Assembly: GCA_930367215.1 (NCBI GenBank)
Contig: OV884057.1
Location: 199,691,621-199,755,620 of the forward strand
From: Pollenia angustigena
Lineage: Eukaryota > Arthropoda > Insecta > Diptera > Polleniidae
Reading direction: 5' to 3'
Length of the DNA stretch: 64,000 nt
Both the position numbers and the translations under genes were made by a program. This document shows positions 54,441 to 64,000 of the stretch, in pieces. The notes under the pieces were generated by a model, which had not been told where the DNA came from, did no database searches, and saw only the letters and a program-made list of their open reading frames with translations. How positions within the stretch are numbered: position 1 is the stretch's first letter; the number at the start of each line of letters is the position of its first letter.

Positions 54441-56232
54441 TGGGTGTTTCTACAGAAATGACACCTTCTAGCTCAAAAACTAAATTATTATTTTGAATAG
54501 ATTTTTCCGCTAATATTATACAAAATAAATGTATCTGGTATTTTCCGAAAGATTAACTTTAATTTACTTTATACTAACAAAAATTTAACTTTTTATAAAA
54601 ACGATCATTACTTTTTAAAAAATAATTTTTTTGGCAATTATTTTTTTTGGTTTGAAAATAAATGCATTCCTTAAACAAGTTAGAGTGCTATATTCGGCTG
54701 TGCCGAATCTTTGATACCCTCCACCGACAGTTCGAATGTTTAAGGAGTAATATCTGTATGATGTCTATTATTATTATCTTAAACTGTGACGAGTTTTTAT
54801 TAATTATGGTTTTAGGCGACTAAACTGTTTTCCGGGAGTAGGGTTTCTATGGGGCCTAGTGTAAATTATGTACCGATCTTCACGAAATTGCACAGTATCA
54901 TTTATAGTCCTATAAAACTGTGACAAGCCAAAATTTTTTATGATTGCATTATTTTTTACGGTTTTAGTCGTACTAAACTGTTTTCCGGGAGTAGTGTTTA
55001 TATGGGGCTTAGGGTAAATTATGGACGGATCTTCACGAAATTTCACAGTGTTATTTCTAGTCCTTTTAAACTGTGACGTACAAATTTCTGTTATGATAGC
55101 AATATTAATTATGGTTTTAGGCGTACTAAACTGTTTTCCGGTAGTAGGGTTTATATGGGGCCTAAGGTAAATTATAGACCGATCGTCACGAAATTTCACA
55201 GTGTTATTTCTAGTCCTTTAAAACTGTGACGTACCAATTTCTGTTATGATAGAATTATTAATTATGGTTTTAGGCGACTAAACTGTTTTCCGGGAGTAGG
55301 GTTTATATGGGGCCTAGGGTAAATTATGTACCGATCTTCACGAAATTTCACATTATCATTTATAGTCCTATAAAACTGTGACGAGCCAAAATTGGTTATG
55401 ATTGCATTATTTTTTACGGTTTAAGGCGTACTAAACTGTTTTCCGGGAGTAGTGTTTATATGAGGCTTAGGGTAAATTATGGACGGATCTTCACGAAATT
55501 TAATAGCGTGATTTCCAGTCAAATAAAACAAATTTTTGCAAAATCTTATCTCATTCCGTGCCTTGTTCCAGCATTTATGTTATTTTTTGTAACAAAATTA
55601 TCAATTTTTTTAGGTGGTGGTTCCACATTTTGATTCATAGCTCTGGTCCTACTTAACCGATTTTGCTGGATTTCAATCCCAAACTGCTTAGGATAACTAC
55701 AAGCAATTTGGCACCAAGTTTGTTCATTTCTTTTGAGTTGTTCGAAAGTGAGCTTGTTTTCAACAGACGGACAGACAGACGGACATGGCTAAATCGACTT
55801 AGAATTACTCAAGGACCCAGAATATATATACTTTATGTGGTCTGAGATGAATAATAAAAAAGTTTCACAAGGAATGACAAACTTAATATATCCTCTTCAC
55901 AACTAATTGTGGTGGAGGGTATAACAAACCATCTCAAAGAATTTAATCAGATATTTTACTTGACAAATCCTGTGCATAATTTTACAATACATTGTTTGTT
56001 TCCGACATTTGAAAACAGCACATTTATAAAGAAACGACCGTTACATTTTTAATGGTCAAATGGTCAACAAAGTATTGAAATTAAATTTTTTATGAATTCT
56101 TTCGGTTGCTACCGTTGCTTGAACTTTCGTTAGTCCAAAATGGAACAATCCTCGTGGCATATTTGTGTAGGTTGGAATTTTATTAAATAAACCTCCGAAA
56201 ATCGGTAGCGACCGTTACTTTGGAAACACCCA
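54441..56232. mobile_element. TA-flanked element with TGGGTGTTTC ends, hosting a DINE-like copy
   Basis: TGGGTGTTTC at 54441 is inverted at 56223-56232 and each end is flanked by TA. Its own sequence is 54441-54672 and 55927-56232; the rest is a family 1 DINE-like insertion. Short identical ends and TA suit the Tc1/mariner superfamily. Non-coding. Confidence 0.6.
54673..55926 (+). repeat. DINE-like element, family 1, copy c
   Basis: It starts AAACAAGTTAGAGTGCTATA with the TTCGGCTGTGCCGAA hairpin, has about five 153-bp units, the core GACGGACAGACAGACGGACA and GGACCCAGAATATATATACT, and ends ACAACTAATTGTGGTGGAGG GTATAA. It is very close to 9791-10690. Confidence 0.8.
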
Positions 56233-56234
56233 TA

Positions 56235-56490
56235 GATAGAAAATGTTTGCAAAAATTGCTATTTACTGCAATATTGCAAAATTTGTTATAGGAAATTTTT
56301 ACAATATTTAAATCAAATTTTTGCATAGTTCGTTATTTATAGGAAATTTTTTATTTGTAAAAAATTTTTACAAAACATTTTGTTTATAAGAAATTTTTGG
56401 AGAATTTTTTATATTAGGATATTTTTAAAAAAATTTGTTATTTATAGGAAATTTTTACAAAATTTGCTATTTAAAGGAAATTTTTGCAAA
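56235..56490. repeat. minisatellite tract, third segment
   Basis: Eight or so units on the same theme (ATTTATAGGAAATTTTTACA) directly after the TA-flanked element, so the three segments were one array of about 1.4 kb. Confidence 0.75.
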
Positions 56491-57010
56491 ATTTGTATTG
56501 TTGTTGCCGGGTCTAAAAGTCCCTTAGATTTGCTAATTTTTTTTTATAAGAAGTGCACTTTATAAGAGCTGGAAACACCGCAGTAAAACACCACCTATCT
56601 TGAATTTGCCAGCTAGAAATTATTGGCCAATAGGAATTCGGTTCGTTTGTCCAACATCAGCACAAGATTTCATCTTTGTTTTTCGAATTTTTATATATCA
56701 ATCTTGATCAAGTTTATTATAATGCTTGCGAAAAAATAAGTTTTGTTGCAGCACTTTGGGACAAATAATATTAGCCCTATTCACAATCTTGTGAAAATGG
56801 TGCTGCATCCTAGCATTTGGAAAATGATAAAATATATTTTAACAATACACAAAAAAAAAAAAAAAATAAACTGCAATGCACTTGCTACTCTTTCGTAAAT
56901 ATGCAACAGTTTAAACCAATAGTTTATTAACTTGACGTGTGCAACACGTAATTGAAAGCTGATAGCTGACTTTTCAGTCAGCTGTGAATTTCGTGTTTTG
57001 CAACGACTTA
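56491..57010. other. AT-rich spacer
   Basis: No firm feature. CCCTATTCACAATCTTGTG (56778) and a loose inverted match near 57600 might be ends of an older element around the MITE at 57011. Confidence 0.35.
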
Positions 57011-57518
57011 AGCCTAGTACTCTGTTCAAATTTGTGAAAAATGTTGAGCAACATTGATTATTCCACATGAAAATTTTGACATTTATCAATGTTACCAATC
57101 TTGCGAGTTTGTACAATTTGACGTTTTTGTTCCGTCAAAGTATGCTACATTGTTTTGTGTATGTAAACAAACGCCACATGTATTTTACTAAAATTAGTTT
57201 GTTTAATAAAAAATTTAATAAAAAAAAAAGTTAAATATGGATAAAAAACTGTTACCGGTTGTGTTATTTTAATTTTTTATTTCTTATTTAATATTAAGTT
57301 CATACTTTTTTGCTTTTGCTTAAAATTCCACGTGAAATAAAGGCAGCTTACATTATTTCGCAGTTGTAAAAAAATGTTGCCAGAAACATTTCGGAACTTT
57401 TTCACAAAATAAACAGAGTACAACTCTATCAACATTATTTCATAAATATACCGCACAAGTTTTTTTCATATGCATTTTGACAGCATTTCACGTGAAATGT
57501 TGAACAGAGTAACAGGCT
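57011..57518. mobile_element. TTA-flanked MITE, family P4
   Basis: The left end AGCCTAGTACTCTGTTCAA and the complement of the right end, AGCCTGTTACTCTGTTCAA, differ at two bases. TTA lies at 57008-57010 and 57519-57521. ACAGAGTAC and CACGTGAAAT words recur inside. Non-coding. Confidence 0.75.
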
Positions 57519-58098
57519 TTAAACAAAAATGTAATTCACAGTTAATAAAAAACAATATTAACAAAAGCATACATTTTCAATCCAAAATGCTCAAGACTGT
57601 AGTAAATAGGGTTATTGTCAAATTTTACACAGTTCAATTGTAGAATTCATTTAAAAGAGCAGCGGTTTGCTTTGCAAATGACATTTTGGAACTCAATTAC
57701 TATCAGTATAACTCACATCAGTTATCCAGCCACAAAACCATGCATATATTGTTTTAAAAAAAATTTTCTATTGTTTCTTTATAATTAAGATTTTTAATTT
57801 GCCAACTGAAATCTAATCTCTTATAAAAATTAATTTTAAAAGAAAATATTTTTGTAATTTAATATTTTTTTTAAAGATTTATTGTTACAAAAGTAAATTT
57901 GTTTCTATTATTTTTTTTTTCGTAAATACAGCAAAACAAAACATCAATAAGTATATAAAAGTACATAAATAAATTAAAACAAATGTTGGAATACTGTGTA
58001 ACTAATTGGATTTTTGTTTATGTGATAAATCTGGAATACAAACCAAATTTACGGAAATTTTATTTTCTAAAAAAATTGTAGCTAATAAAATAGAAATA
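57519..58098. other. AT-rich spacer
   Basis: No supported feature. Confidence 0.45.
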
Positions 58099-58721
58099 GG
58101 GTAAGTGCTCCAGTAGTCGGCAGTTTAAGGCTTTACTTTTTTTTTTAACTCTCACCTTGCCTTGTGTACAGTAGCAATTGGATATATGAGTACTGATTAT
58201 ATTTCATTAATTTGTTTTCTTTTAGATTATTCAACTCAAATTTTAGTATTTTATGTTTAAATTGACAAATTTTGAGCTTCTGTAAAAAATGAGCACGTTT
58301 GCCTATATTCGGCACAAATTTTCCACTTTTCGGCATATTTTGTTCCTATTGTCGGCATATCATATTGAATAGTAAAAAACAATACATGAAAATGTAATTA
58401 AAGCTTTTATTTGTTACAAATTAAATTTTTTACTTATCTTAACATTTAACATTTCCCACTGGAACTTAAATACTTTTTTCTGTGCATGCTTTGCATACAA
58501 AATCTTGTTAAATAACGTCACTGTATTTTAGATTTTTGAATTCAGTGCACTTAAGATGATACCACAGAGGGCACGTATCACACCCAACGTTTTTCAGAGC
58601 ATCATCTTCAGAAAGAAAAACCAATTTGTTTACGAATTCAATTGATAATTTATTGAAAATTTAAGCTTTATACTTTCTAAAATGCTTAAAATGTACATTT
58701 GTACGTTTAAGTAGGCATTAC

Positions 58722-59098
58722 ACGCAAAGAAAAAACATGTTTTAATATGGTCACCTCCAAGAAAACCATTTTGAAAGATAATTTTGAACATATTATGTTT
58801 AGTTTACCCATATAATTGTCTCCGACAACCATATTATGGTTAAATTAGTCCTCCATCAAGACGCCATACCCATATTATGGTTGGTTAAATATGACAATAA
58901 TTTGTTTTCAAATTAACAATAGTATTTTCCTCCATAATATGGTTGTAGCTTCTAGATGGACGACTCATTTAACCATAAAATGATTGTCGGAGACAACAAT
59001 ATGGTTAAATTAAACATAATAAGTTCAAAATTTTCTTTAAAAATAGTTTTGTTGGACGTGACCATTTTTAAACATGTTTTTATCTGGGTGTACACACG
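58722..59098. mobile_element. foldback element with ACCATATTATGGT motifs, copy 2
   Basis: CACGCAAAGAAAAAACATGT and ATGGTCACCTCCAA at the left match the inverted right end (TTGGACGTGACCATTTTTAA, then ATGTTTTTATCTGGGTGT). The word CAACCATATTATGGTT occurs inside. It is much shorter than copy 1, which carries insertions. Confidence 0.65.
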
Positions 59099-59480
59099 TA
59101 GAAAAAAAGTTTCACCTCCAACAAAACTATTTTTAACGAGAAATTTAATACATATTATGATTAGTTTAACCATATCGTTGTAGTCACTACCATATTTTGA
59201 TGTTATGGCTAAATATGACAATAATTTGTTTACCACTAATAGTTCTATTTAACAATAGTATTTTCCTCTTTTCCAAGAGCAACATGCTATGGGTAACCAT
59301 GCTTTTATAAGTGTTAAATATATTTTTGTTATTACCCCAAACATGTTTGAAGGCAACAATAATGTGGTTGTTTCTTCTTGATGAAGGACTATTTTAACCA
59401 AAATCACCGGTGACAAAATTATTGTTAAATTTACCAAATGATTAAGATTTTTCTTTTAAATAAGTTTTGTTTGATGCAGA
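59092..59480. mobile_element. foldback element with ACCATATTATGGT motifs, copy 3
   Basis: ACACACGTAGAAAAAAAGTT, TCACCTCCAACAAAACTATT and AACCATATCGTTGT at the left, and AAATAAGTTTTGTTTGATGC at the right, mark a diverged copy directly next to copy 2. Its outer right tip is degraded. Confidence 0.55.
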
Positions 59481-59784
59481 GCTATAAAAATCTGAAATCA
59501 AAATGATTTCAACCAAACTGATTTCGAAATGATTTTAAATTTGTAAGGAGATTCATTTGAAGGAAACGAAGATTTTGATTCTCATTTCACTTTTATTGCA
59601 ATAAGTGAATTTGAATGTAATATTTTATTGGAATCAATTAAAATATAAATTGAATAAAAAAAATGTTCACTTTCAACATCGGAAAATTGATTGTTTGATT
59701 TCAAATTCAAATCTTACATAAGGAAATTCAACCGTTGGGACTTATGTTATCGCCATTACATATTCAACAACATTTTGTTCGATG

Positions 59785-60085
59785 AGATGGCTTTTCTTCA
59801 GGGACTTTAGCTCGTCCTTTACTTATTGCCTCTGCTTTCTTAACAGCTTAGCTTAAATGCCGATTCAAGGACGATCATTTTTAAATAGTATGGTGCTTCC
59901 ATCTTCCTTTAAAATCGCTTGCACTGTGTTCAGAATATAATCAATTTTTACCGGAAGTTTGCATTTGGAGAGGACGAGTCACTATTTTACTATCTTATCC
60001 TTTTAAGCATTTGACTAAACTTGTATTCTGTCCTGTAAAGTGGAGCTTGGAAAGCTTAATTTCTGGCTGGCACCTAGTATAGATA
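59785..60085 (-). pseudogene. pogo/Tigger-type transposase N-terminal relic (CENP-B-like HTH)
   Basis: Minus-strand pieces in shifting frames: LSFPSSTLQDRI (60060-60025), LPVKIDYILNTVQAILKEDG (about 59958-59900), ILFKNDRP (59890-59865), then RKAEAISKGRAKVPEEK (59840-59790). The order matches the DNA-binding part of pogo/jerky transposases (STLxDR, then FKxxRPGxGW, then RKAExISKGRA). Frameshifts separate the pieces and the DDD catalytic domain is not recognisable. Confidence 0.7.
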
Positions 60086-61072
60086 TCAAACCTTTTATTT
60101 GTAGGGCCACTTCAGTAAATTTAAACATTAACATTGTTTTCTTACTTTTCATATTTAACTTTACTGAAATAAGTATATAAATGAAATGCAAATATCTAAT
60201 AGTCCTTACAAATTTTAAAAAATATACTGTTTTGGGACCCCATATACAGTTAAACTAGAAATAAAATTGCTGCCGACTTTAGGACAACACTTATCCTATA
60301 GTCGGCAGGTCATGAGATACTCAAAAGAAATCATGCCGACTACTGGGTAAACTCGTTTTAAACTCATTTTTTGTTATCTCAGAGGCAAGAGGCACGATCG
60401 ATGAACAATTTACTAAAATTTGAGTGTAATCAGAGAAAAATACTGATTTGCCAGTAGTCGGCACCCAATGCCGAACAAAGGAAATTTTAAAAATTTTTGT
60501 TCCTAATGTCGGCACCCAATAAAATTAATAAAATATTAACTTTTTGTAAATTTTTTTTCTTTTACGACAAAATTTAATAGACTTTTTACCTTTTTAAACT
60601 TTATTGGTAACATTCTTTCCATAAATAATATGCCTATTTGCCTTTTTAAGTTAGCTCTACCACTAATTTTTTTTTTGAAAAACAAGGGTCACCGCAAAAG
60701 TTCAAGAGCTTGTCACTCAAGACTTCAAAATTTGGCAAAAATACTCATCTTCCTCCAATTTAATTATTACTAATGGAAAGATGAGTAAATTTTCTTGACA
60801 AACTTGATGCTATTTATGAATAAAAACACTACATTTCTTATTTATTAACGTTTAAATGCAAAAAATGCCGACTACTGGTACATGCCGAACTTAGGTGCAC
60901 TTACCCTAAATAAAAATTTATTCATTTGTGTTTATTATCTTGTTTTTTTAATTTTATTTACCTAATTTTTAAACTAATTAAATTCTGTTATTTAATGAAA
61001 TTTTGTATATAAATTACCAATGAAAACAATTTATCTTTTATCAATTTGCTTTTGTTAGAATAATTATAATAG

Positions 61073-61395
61073 AAGACGAATAGAATAGAAAGAGAGTCGG
61101 GAAAAAGCCACCCAATTGTAGGGGAATGTAAGAAAAGATAAACTCAGTGTTTTTTGTTGGTGTTTTTTAAAGCTTTGATATTGTTATAAGTAAGACTTGG
61201 AGTAATTATAATTCTTAATCACTTTAGGGTTTTATTTGTATAATATTTTTGTCTTTTCTAAAATGCGCATAGAAGCTAGCTTTCCCTCAACAATAAATTT
61301 CAGTGTATTGATCAAATATGAAAAAATTAGGAATTTAGCACGTCATATGGAAATCTTATTAATAACAAATTTTGTATTCCCGAAAATACGTTGAA
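61073..61395 (+). repeat. ribozyme-repeat unit, copy b (ribozyme 5' half deleted)
   Basis: It matches 8990-9375, but after CTTTTCTAAA a gap removes the CTGATGA core and stem II. What remains is ATGCGCATAGAAGCTAGCTT TCCC, the stem III and stem I 3' strand. The tail TTTGTATTCCCGAAAATA follows directly at 61369, whereas in the other copy it lies upstream. Confidence 0.6.
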
Positions 61396-61940
61396 AAATA
61401 GTTTTTTTTTTTAAACTTAGCACGTGGAAAGTTACAACAATAAAATAAACACATTTCTTACCAACACAATCATAGAGCGAGGTGTTCTTTTGGACACCTG
61501 AGTAAGGTATTTTATATTCTCTCTCTTTCTCTTCTTGGCGTATTCTATTGTTATTACAAATAAACTTGAAAATTATTGGACAACAAATTTTATATTTATT
61601 TTATAGAAGTAAAGTGAAATTTTACATTTTAAACATATTTATTGAAATTAAGGGGATATTTGGAAGGGGCTTTTGTAAACCGATCTCTTTTGCTATTATC
61701 ATTTAAGTGTTTTTCAAATTAATTATGGTAGACTTTATCTCAGACTATGTTAGGAAATTTTTGGCGCAATTTTAGAGTTAAAGTTCTTTTTTGAGTTGGC
61801 TTTATATTGGAACTATTGTAAAATATATAACTTCTGCGACGAGTGGAATCGATATGGAAGCATTGCTGAAGGCTTCTTTACACTGTCACACAAGTCATAC
61901 GTATTTTGAGAAAAATACAACCCTTTCATGATAAGGTTTT
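61396..61940. other. AT-rich spacer
   Basis: No firm feature. AGAGAGAATATAAAATACC (minus, near 61520) loosely mirrors GAATAGAAAGAGAG at 61085, perhaps degraded ends around the unit. Confidence 0.35.
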
Positions 61941-62937
61941 TATACCCACACCACAATAGTGGAGAGGGTATTATGCATTTGTGCTGATGTGTGTAACGCC
62001 TTAAAATATTGGTCCTAGACCCACCTTAAGGCCCAACCAGAATGTGCATAAACAAACTTAAGCTACTGTCAAAAATAAACGAAAAAGCCTCTCAAATACA
62101 TTTAAAAAAACAAAAACAAAATAAAAAACATTTGATTCCGTACGGAATGTGCGATTAGTTTCGCACTTTGCTTAAGCAAATTACAGTTTCATAAAATTTA
62201 ACAAAAAGTTCCCTTAAGTTCAACATGGTTTTACACATTCGATTTACATGTATTCGCTCAGATGCTTAAGCCACGTTATTCACATTCTGGTTAGGCCTTT
62301 AAAGTATACCGATCGTCTTAGAATCACTTTCTGAGTCGAACTAACGATGTCCGTCCGGCTGGCTGGCAGGCTGGCTGGCTGGCTGGCTGTCCATTTAACC
62401 TTGTGCGCAACGTACAGGTCGCAATTTTGGAGATAATTTGATGAAATTTGGGTCATAGGTTCTTATTGAGACAAGGACCAAGCCTATTGAAAATGGGCCG
62501 AATCGTAGGACCACGAGGGAAGATAGGCGGAAATTTCTTCCTCTCAGAAACTATCAAACCGATTTCAATGAAATTTAAAACATAGATAGAACCATATCTA
62601 TATGGACACAAAATGTATGCATTTTTTAAAAAATAGGACCACGAGGGGAGATAGGGGCAATTTCTGCCTCTCAAACCGATTTTAATGAAATTTAAAACAT
62701 AGATAGATCCATATCTATATGGACACATAAGCTATACAGTTTTTCAAAAATAGAACCACAAGGGGAGGTAGGGGGCAATTTCTGCCTCTCACAAACTTTC
62801 AAACCGATTTTCATGAAGTTTATAAGCATAGATAAATCTATATTTATATAGACACATAAGCATGATGTGTTTTTAAATACTGTGGTGTAGGGTATCATAT
62901 GGTCGGGCTTGACCGACTATACTTTCTTACTTGTTAT
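61941..62937 (-). repeat. DINE-like element, family 2, copy d, with nested MITE
   Basis: Left end TATACCCACACCACAATAGT, core GTCCGTCCGGCTGGCTGGCA (62349) with an expanded (GGCT)n run, GCGCAACGTACAGGTCGCAA (62405), four 117-bp tandem units, and right end (minus start) GTCGGGCTTGACCGACTATA CTTTCTTACTTG. The MITE at 62029-62298 interrupts ACCCACCTT/AGTATACC. Confidence 0.8.
62029..62298. mobile_element. TTA-flanked MITE, family P5 copy a
   Basis: The left end AGGCCCAACCAGAATGTG and the complement of the right end, AGGCCTAACCAGAATGTG, differ at one base. TTA lies at 62026-62028 and 62299-62301. Other family 2 DINE copies (23629, 27690) show the uninterrupted site. A truncated relative is at 25299-25456. 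Confidence 0.75.
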
Positions 62938-63409
62938 TGTTTTTTTTTGGAAGCATTTCCATCAAAATACTTAAGACTTGTGTGATAGTGAAAAACGACC
63001 TTAAAATGCTAGTTTTGTAACCTTGTTTGGTCTCATGGATGGATCCTATTAAAATTTAAAAAATAGGTGTACGATTTACATATACATATTTACAAATATT
63101 TCCAAATATCATGAGTTTTCTTTAAAACATAAAGTTTGATATTAAAAAAAAGGTTTCAATTAAACTTTAATTAAGGGAAAATATTTTTTTTTTGGCGATC
63201 AGTCCGTTATTGTCATTTGCTTCCAAATGAAGAATACACTTAAAAAAATATAAACCTTGCATAGAGTAACGTTATGATTGCAAAAAATAGCCACAGTTGG
63301 ACAAGCTGTTTAAGCTGTGGCTCTATCTTGTTAGAGCCACAATTCCCTATTGTTTTCATCTCGGCAAGCGCTAAAGTTTACAAATTAATTCAAGCATATT
63401 TGTTTTAAT
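62938..63409. other. AT-rich spacer
   Basis: No supported feature. AGCCACAGTTGGACAAGCTG and CAAGCTGTTTAAGCTGTGGC form a short imperfect hairpin near 63289-63323. Confidence 0.4.
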
Positions 63410-64000
63410 GCACTGCACCCGACAAAATGTGGGCGGAGTTGGAAAAGTGGGTGTGGCACAATATAGATTTATTTATATTTAAAAAAATGGTAAGAGAAGT
63501 GTCCAATTTTGGCACACAGGGTTATTAATACAGAACCTTTCTAAAAAAATTGATGGGATGCGAAAGTGGGCGTGGCACCTACAACAGAAAGACATTATAG
63601 ATTTCTGTATATCTATATAACGGCCAAAGCCAGAGTTTATCTGGCCAAAGCCAGATACAAGCATTTTGGTTTGAAATACACAACATCAGACCAAACCGGA
63701 GCGTGATTGGAGACGAAGGCATGGCATAAAAAAGATTTGCTTATATCTAAAGAACGGGCAGAGAAAAATTATCCAAATTTGGTACACATAGCTGGGTTAT
63801 CAATGAACAACATTTGTCAAAAAGTGTCTGGGAGTGGATAAGTGGGCGTGCCAACTCTAGAGAATGGCAGCAGCTACAGCTTACAAATTTGGTACAAATA
63901 GCTTGGCTATCAATACACGTGCCACCTCACATACATAGGCAAAAGAGAGTGCTATACATCTAGACAACGGTAACAGCTAAAGTTTCTTAATGGAAAACAA
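63410..64000 (+). repeat. tandem-like repeat with GTGGGCGTGGCA words, open at window end
   Basis: Three to four imperfect units combine GTGGGCGTGGCA or a variant (63449, 63567, 63843), AATTTGGTACACATAGC-like blocks (63508, 63777, 63888) and GGGTTAT.AAT (63520, 63793). The GGGCGTGGC word resembles INE-1-like repeats and the array at 17358. It continues beyond the window. Confidence 0.6.

Larger units (their letters stand above)
58099..60906 (-). mobile_element. pogo-like transposon relic with TA target and GTCGGCA-rich ends
   Basis: GGGTAAGTGC at 58099 is inverted at 60897-60906, each end next to TA. Just inside both ends is AGTAGTCGGCA, and GTCGGCA-type words recur near 58115, 58335, 58358, 60301, 60330, 60459, 60511 and 60870. 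Transposase remnants are on the minus strand (59785-60085). Two foldback elements sit inside (58722-59480). Confidence 0.75.

Overview
The window is AT-rich eukaryotic DNA with no convincing host gene. Almost everything recognisable is a transposable element or a relic of one. The repeat repertoire suggests a fly, probably a brachyceran and perhaps a calyptrate: DINE-1/INE-1-like Helitron-related repeats with GTCC/GTCY cores, Tc1/mariner, pogo-like and hAT-like DNA transposons, foldback elements, TTA-flanked MITEs, tRNA-derived SINE-like repeats and several non-LTR retrotransposons. The species placement is inference. The window is best read as intergenic or long-intron DNA built by repeated nested insertion.

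Layout. 0-10 kb: a mariner relic, a 1.3 kb element with a perfect 9-bp target duplication and a GC-rich hairpin inside it, hAT-like and other MITEs, and a cluster of hammerhead-ribozyme-like sequences at about 1.0, 8.7, 9.25 and 9.57 kb. 10-17 kb: two head-to-tail DINE-like elements, a second mariner deletion derivative, and a decayed LINE with reverse transcriptase, RNase H and a CCHC motif. 17-28 kb: a tandem repeat, MITEs and foldbacks, SINE-like copies, a LINE C-terminus, and a DINE-like copy carrying another element. 28-38 kb: nested foldbacks, a 1.7 kb LINE with one long open frame and a 15-bp target duplication, and a three-level nest (foldback, hAT, TTA-flanked MITE). 38-50 kb: another nest, a 1.1 kb hAT with a perfect 8-bp target duplication, a further LINE relic and a third mariner relic. 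50-57 kb: an A/T-rich minisatellite split by a 1.75 kb near-palindrome and by a TA-flanked element that itself carries a DINE-like copy. 58-64 kb: a 2.8 kb pogo-like element with its own nested foldbacks, a second copy of the ribozyme-bearing repeat that has lost the ribozyme core, another DINE-like copy, and a tandem repeat running off the end.

The most interesting signals are RNA-level. (1) A canonical hammerhead ribozyme lies on the plus strand at 9238-9301. (2) Two 65-nt hammerhead-like sequences lie on the minus strand at 1010-1074 and 8731-8795; they differ at three bases, and two of those form a compensatory change in stem I. (3) The repeat units around the plus-strand ribozyme are arranged in permuted order in its two copies, as expected from head-to-tail multimers such as Penelope-like elements or retrozymes. 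A separate signal is an exon-like module of about 100-130 bp, bounded by splice-site-like sequence, that recurs in four foldback elements with different termini.

All family assignments rest on reading the sequence by eye (terminal repeats, target duplications, protein motifs). No database search was possible.
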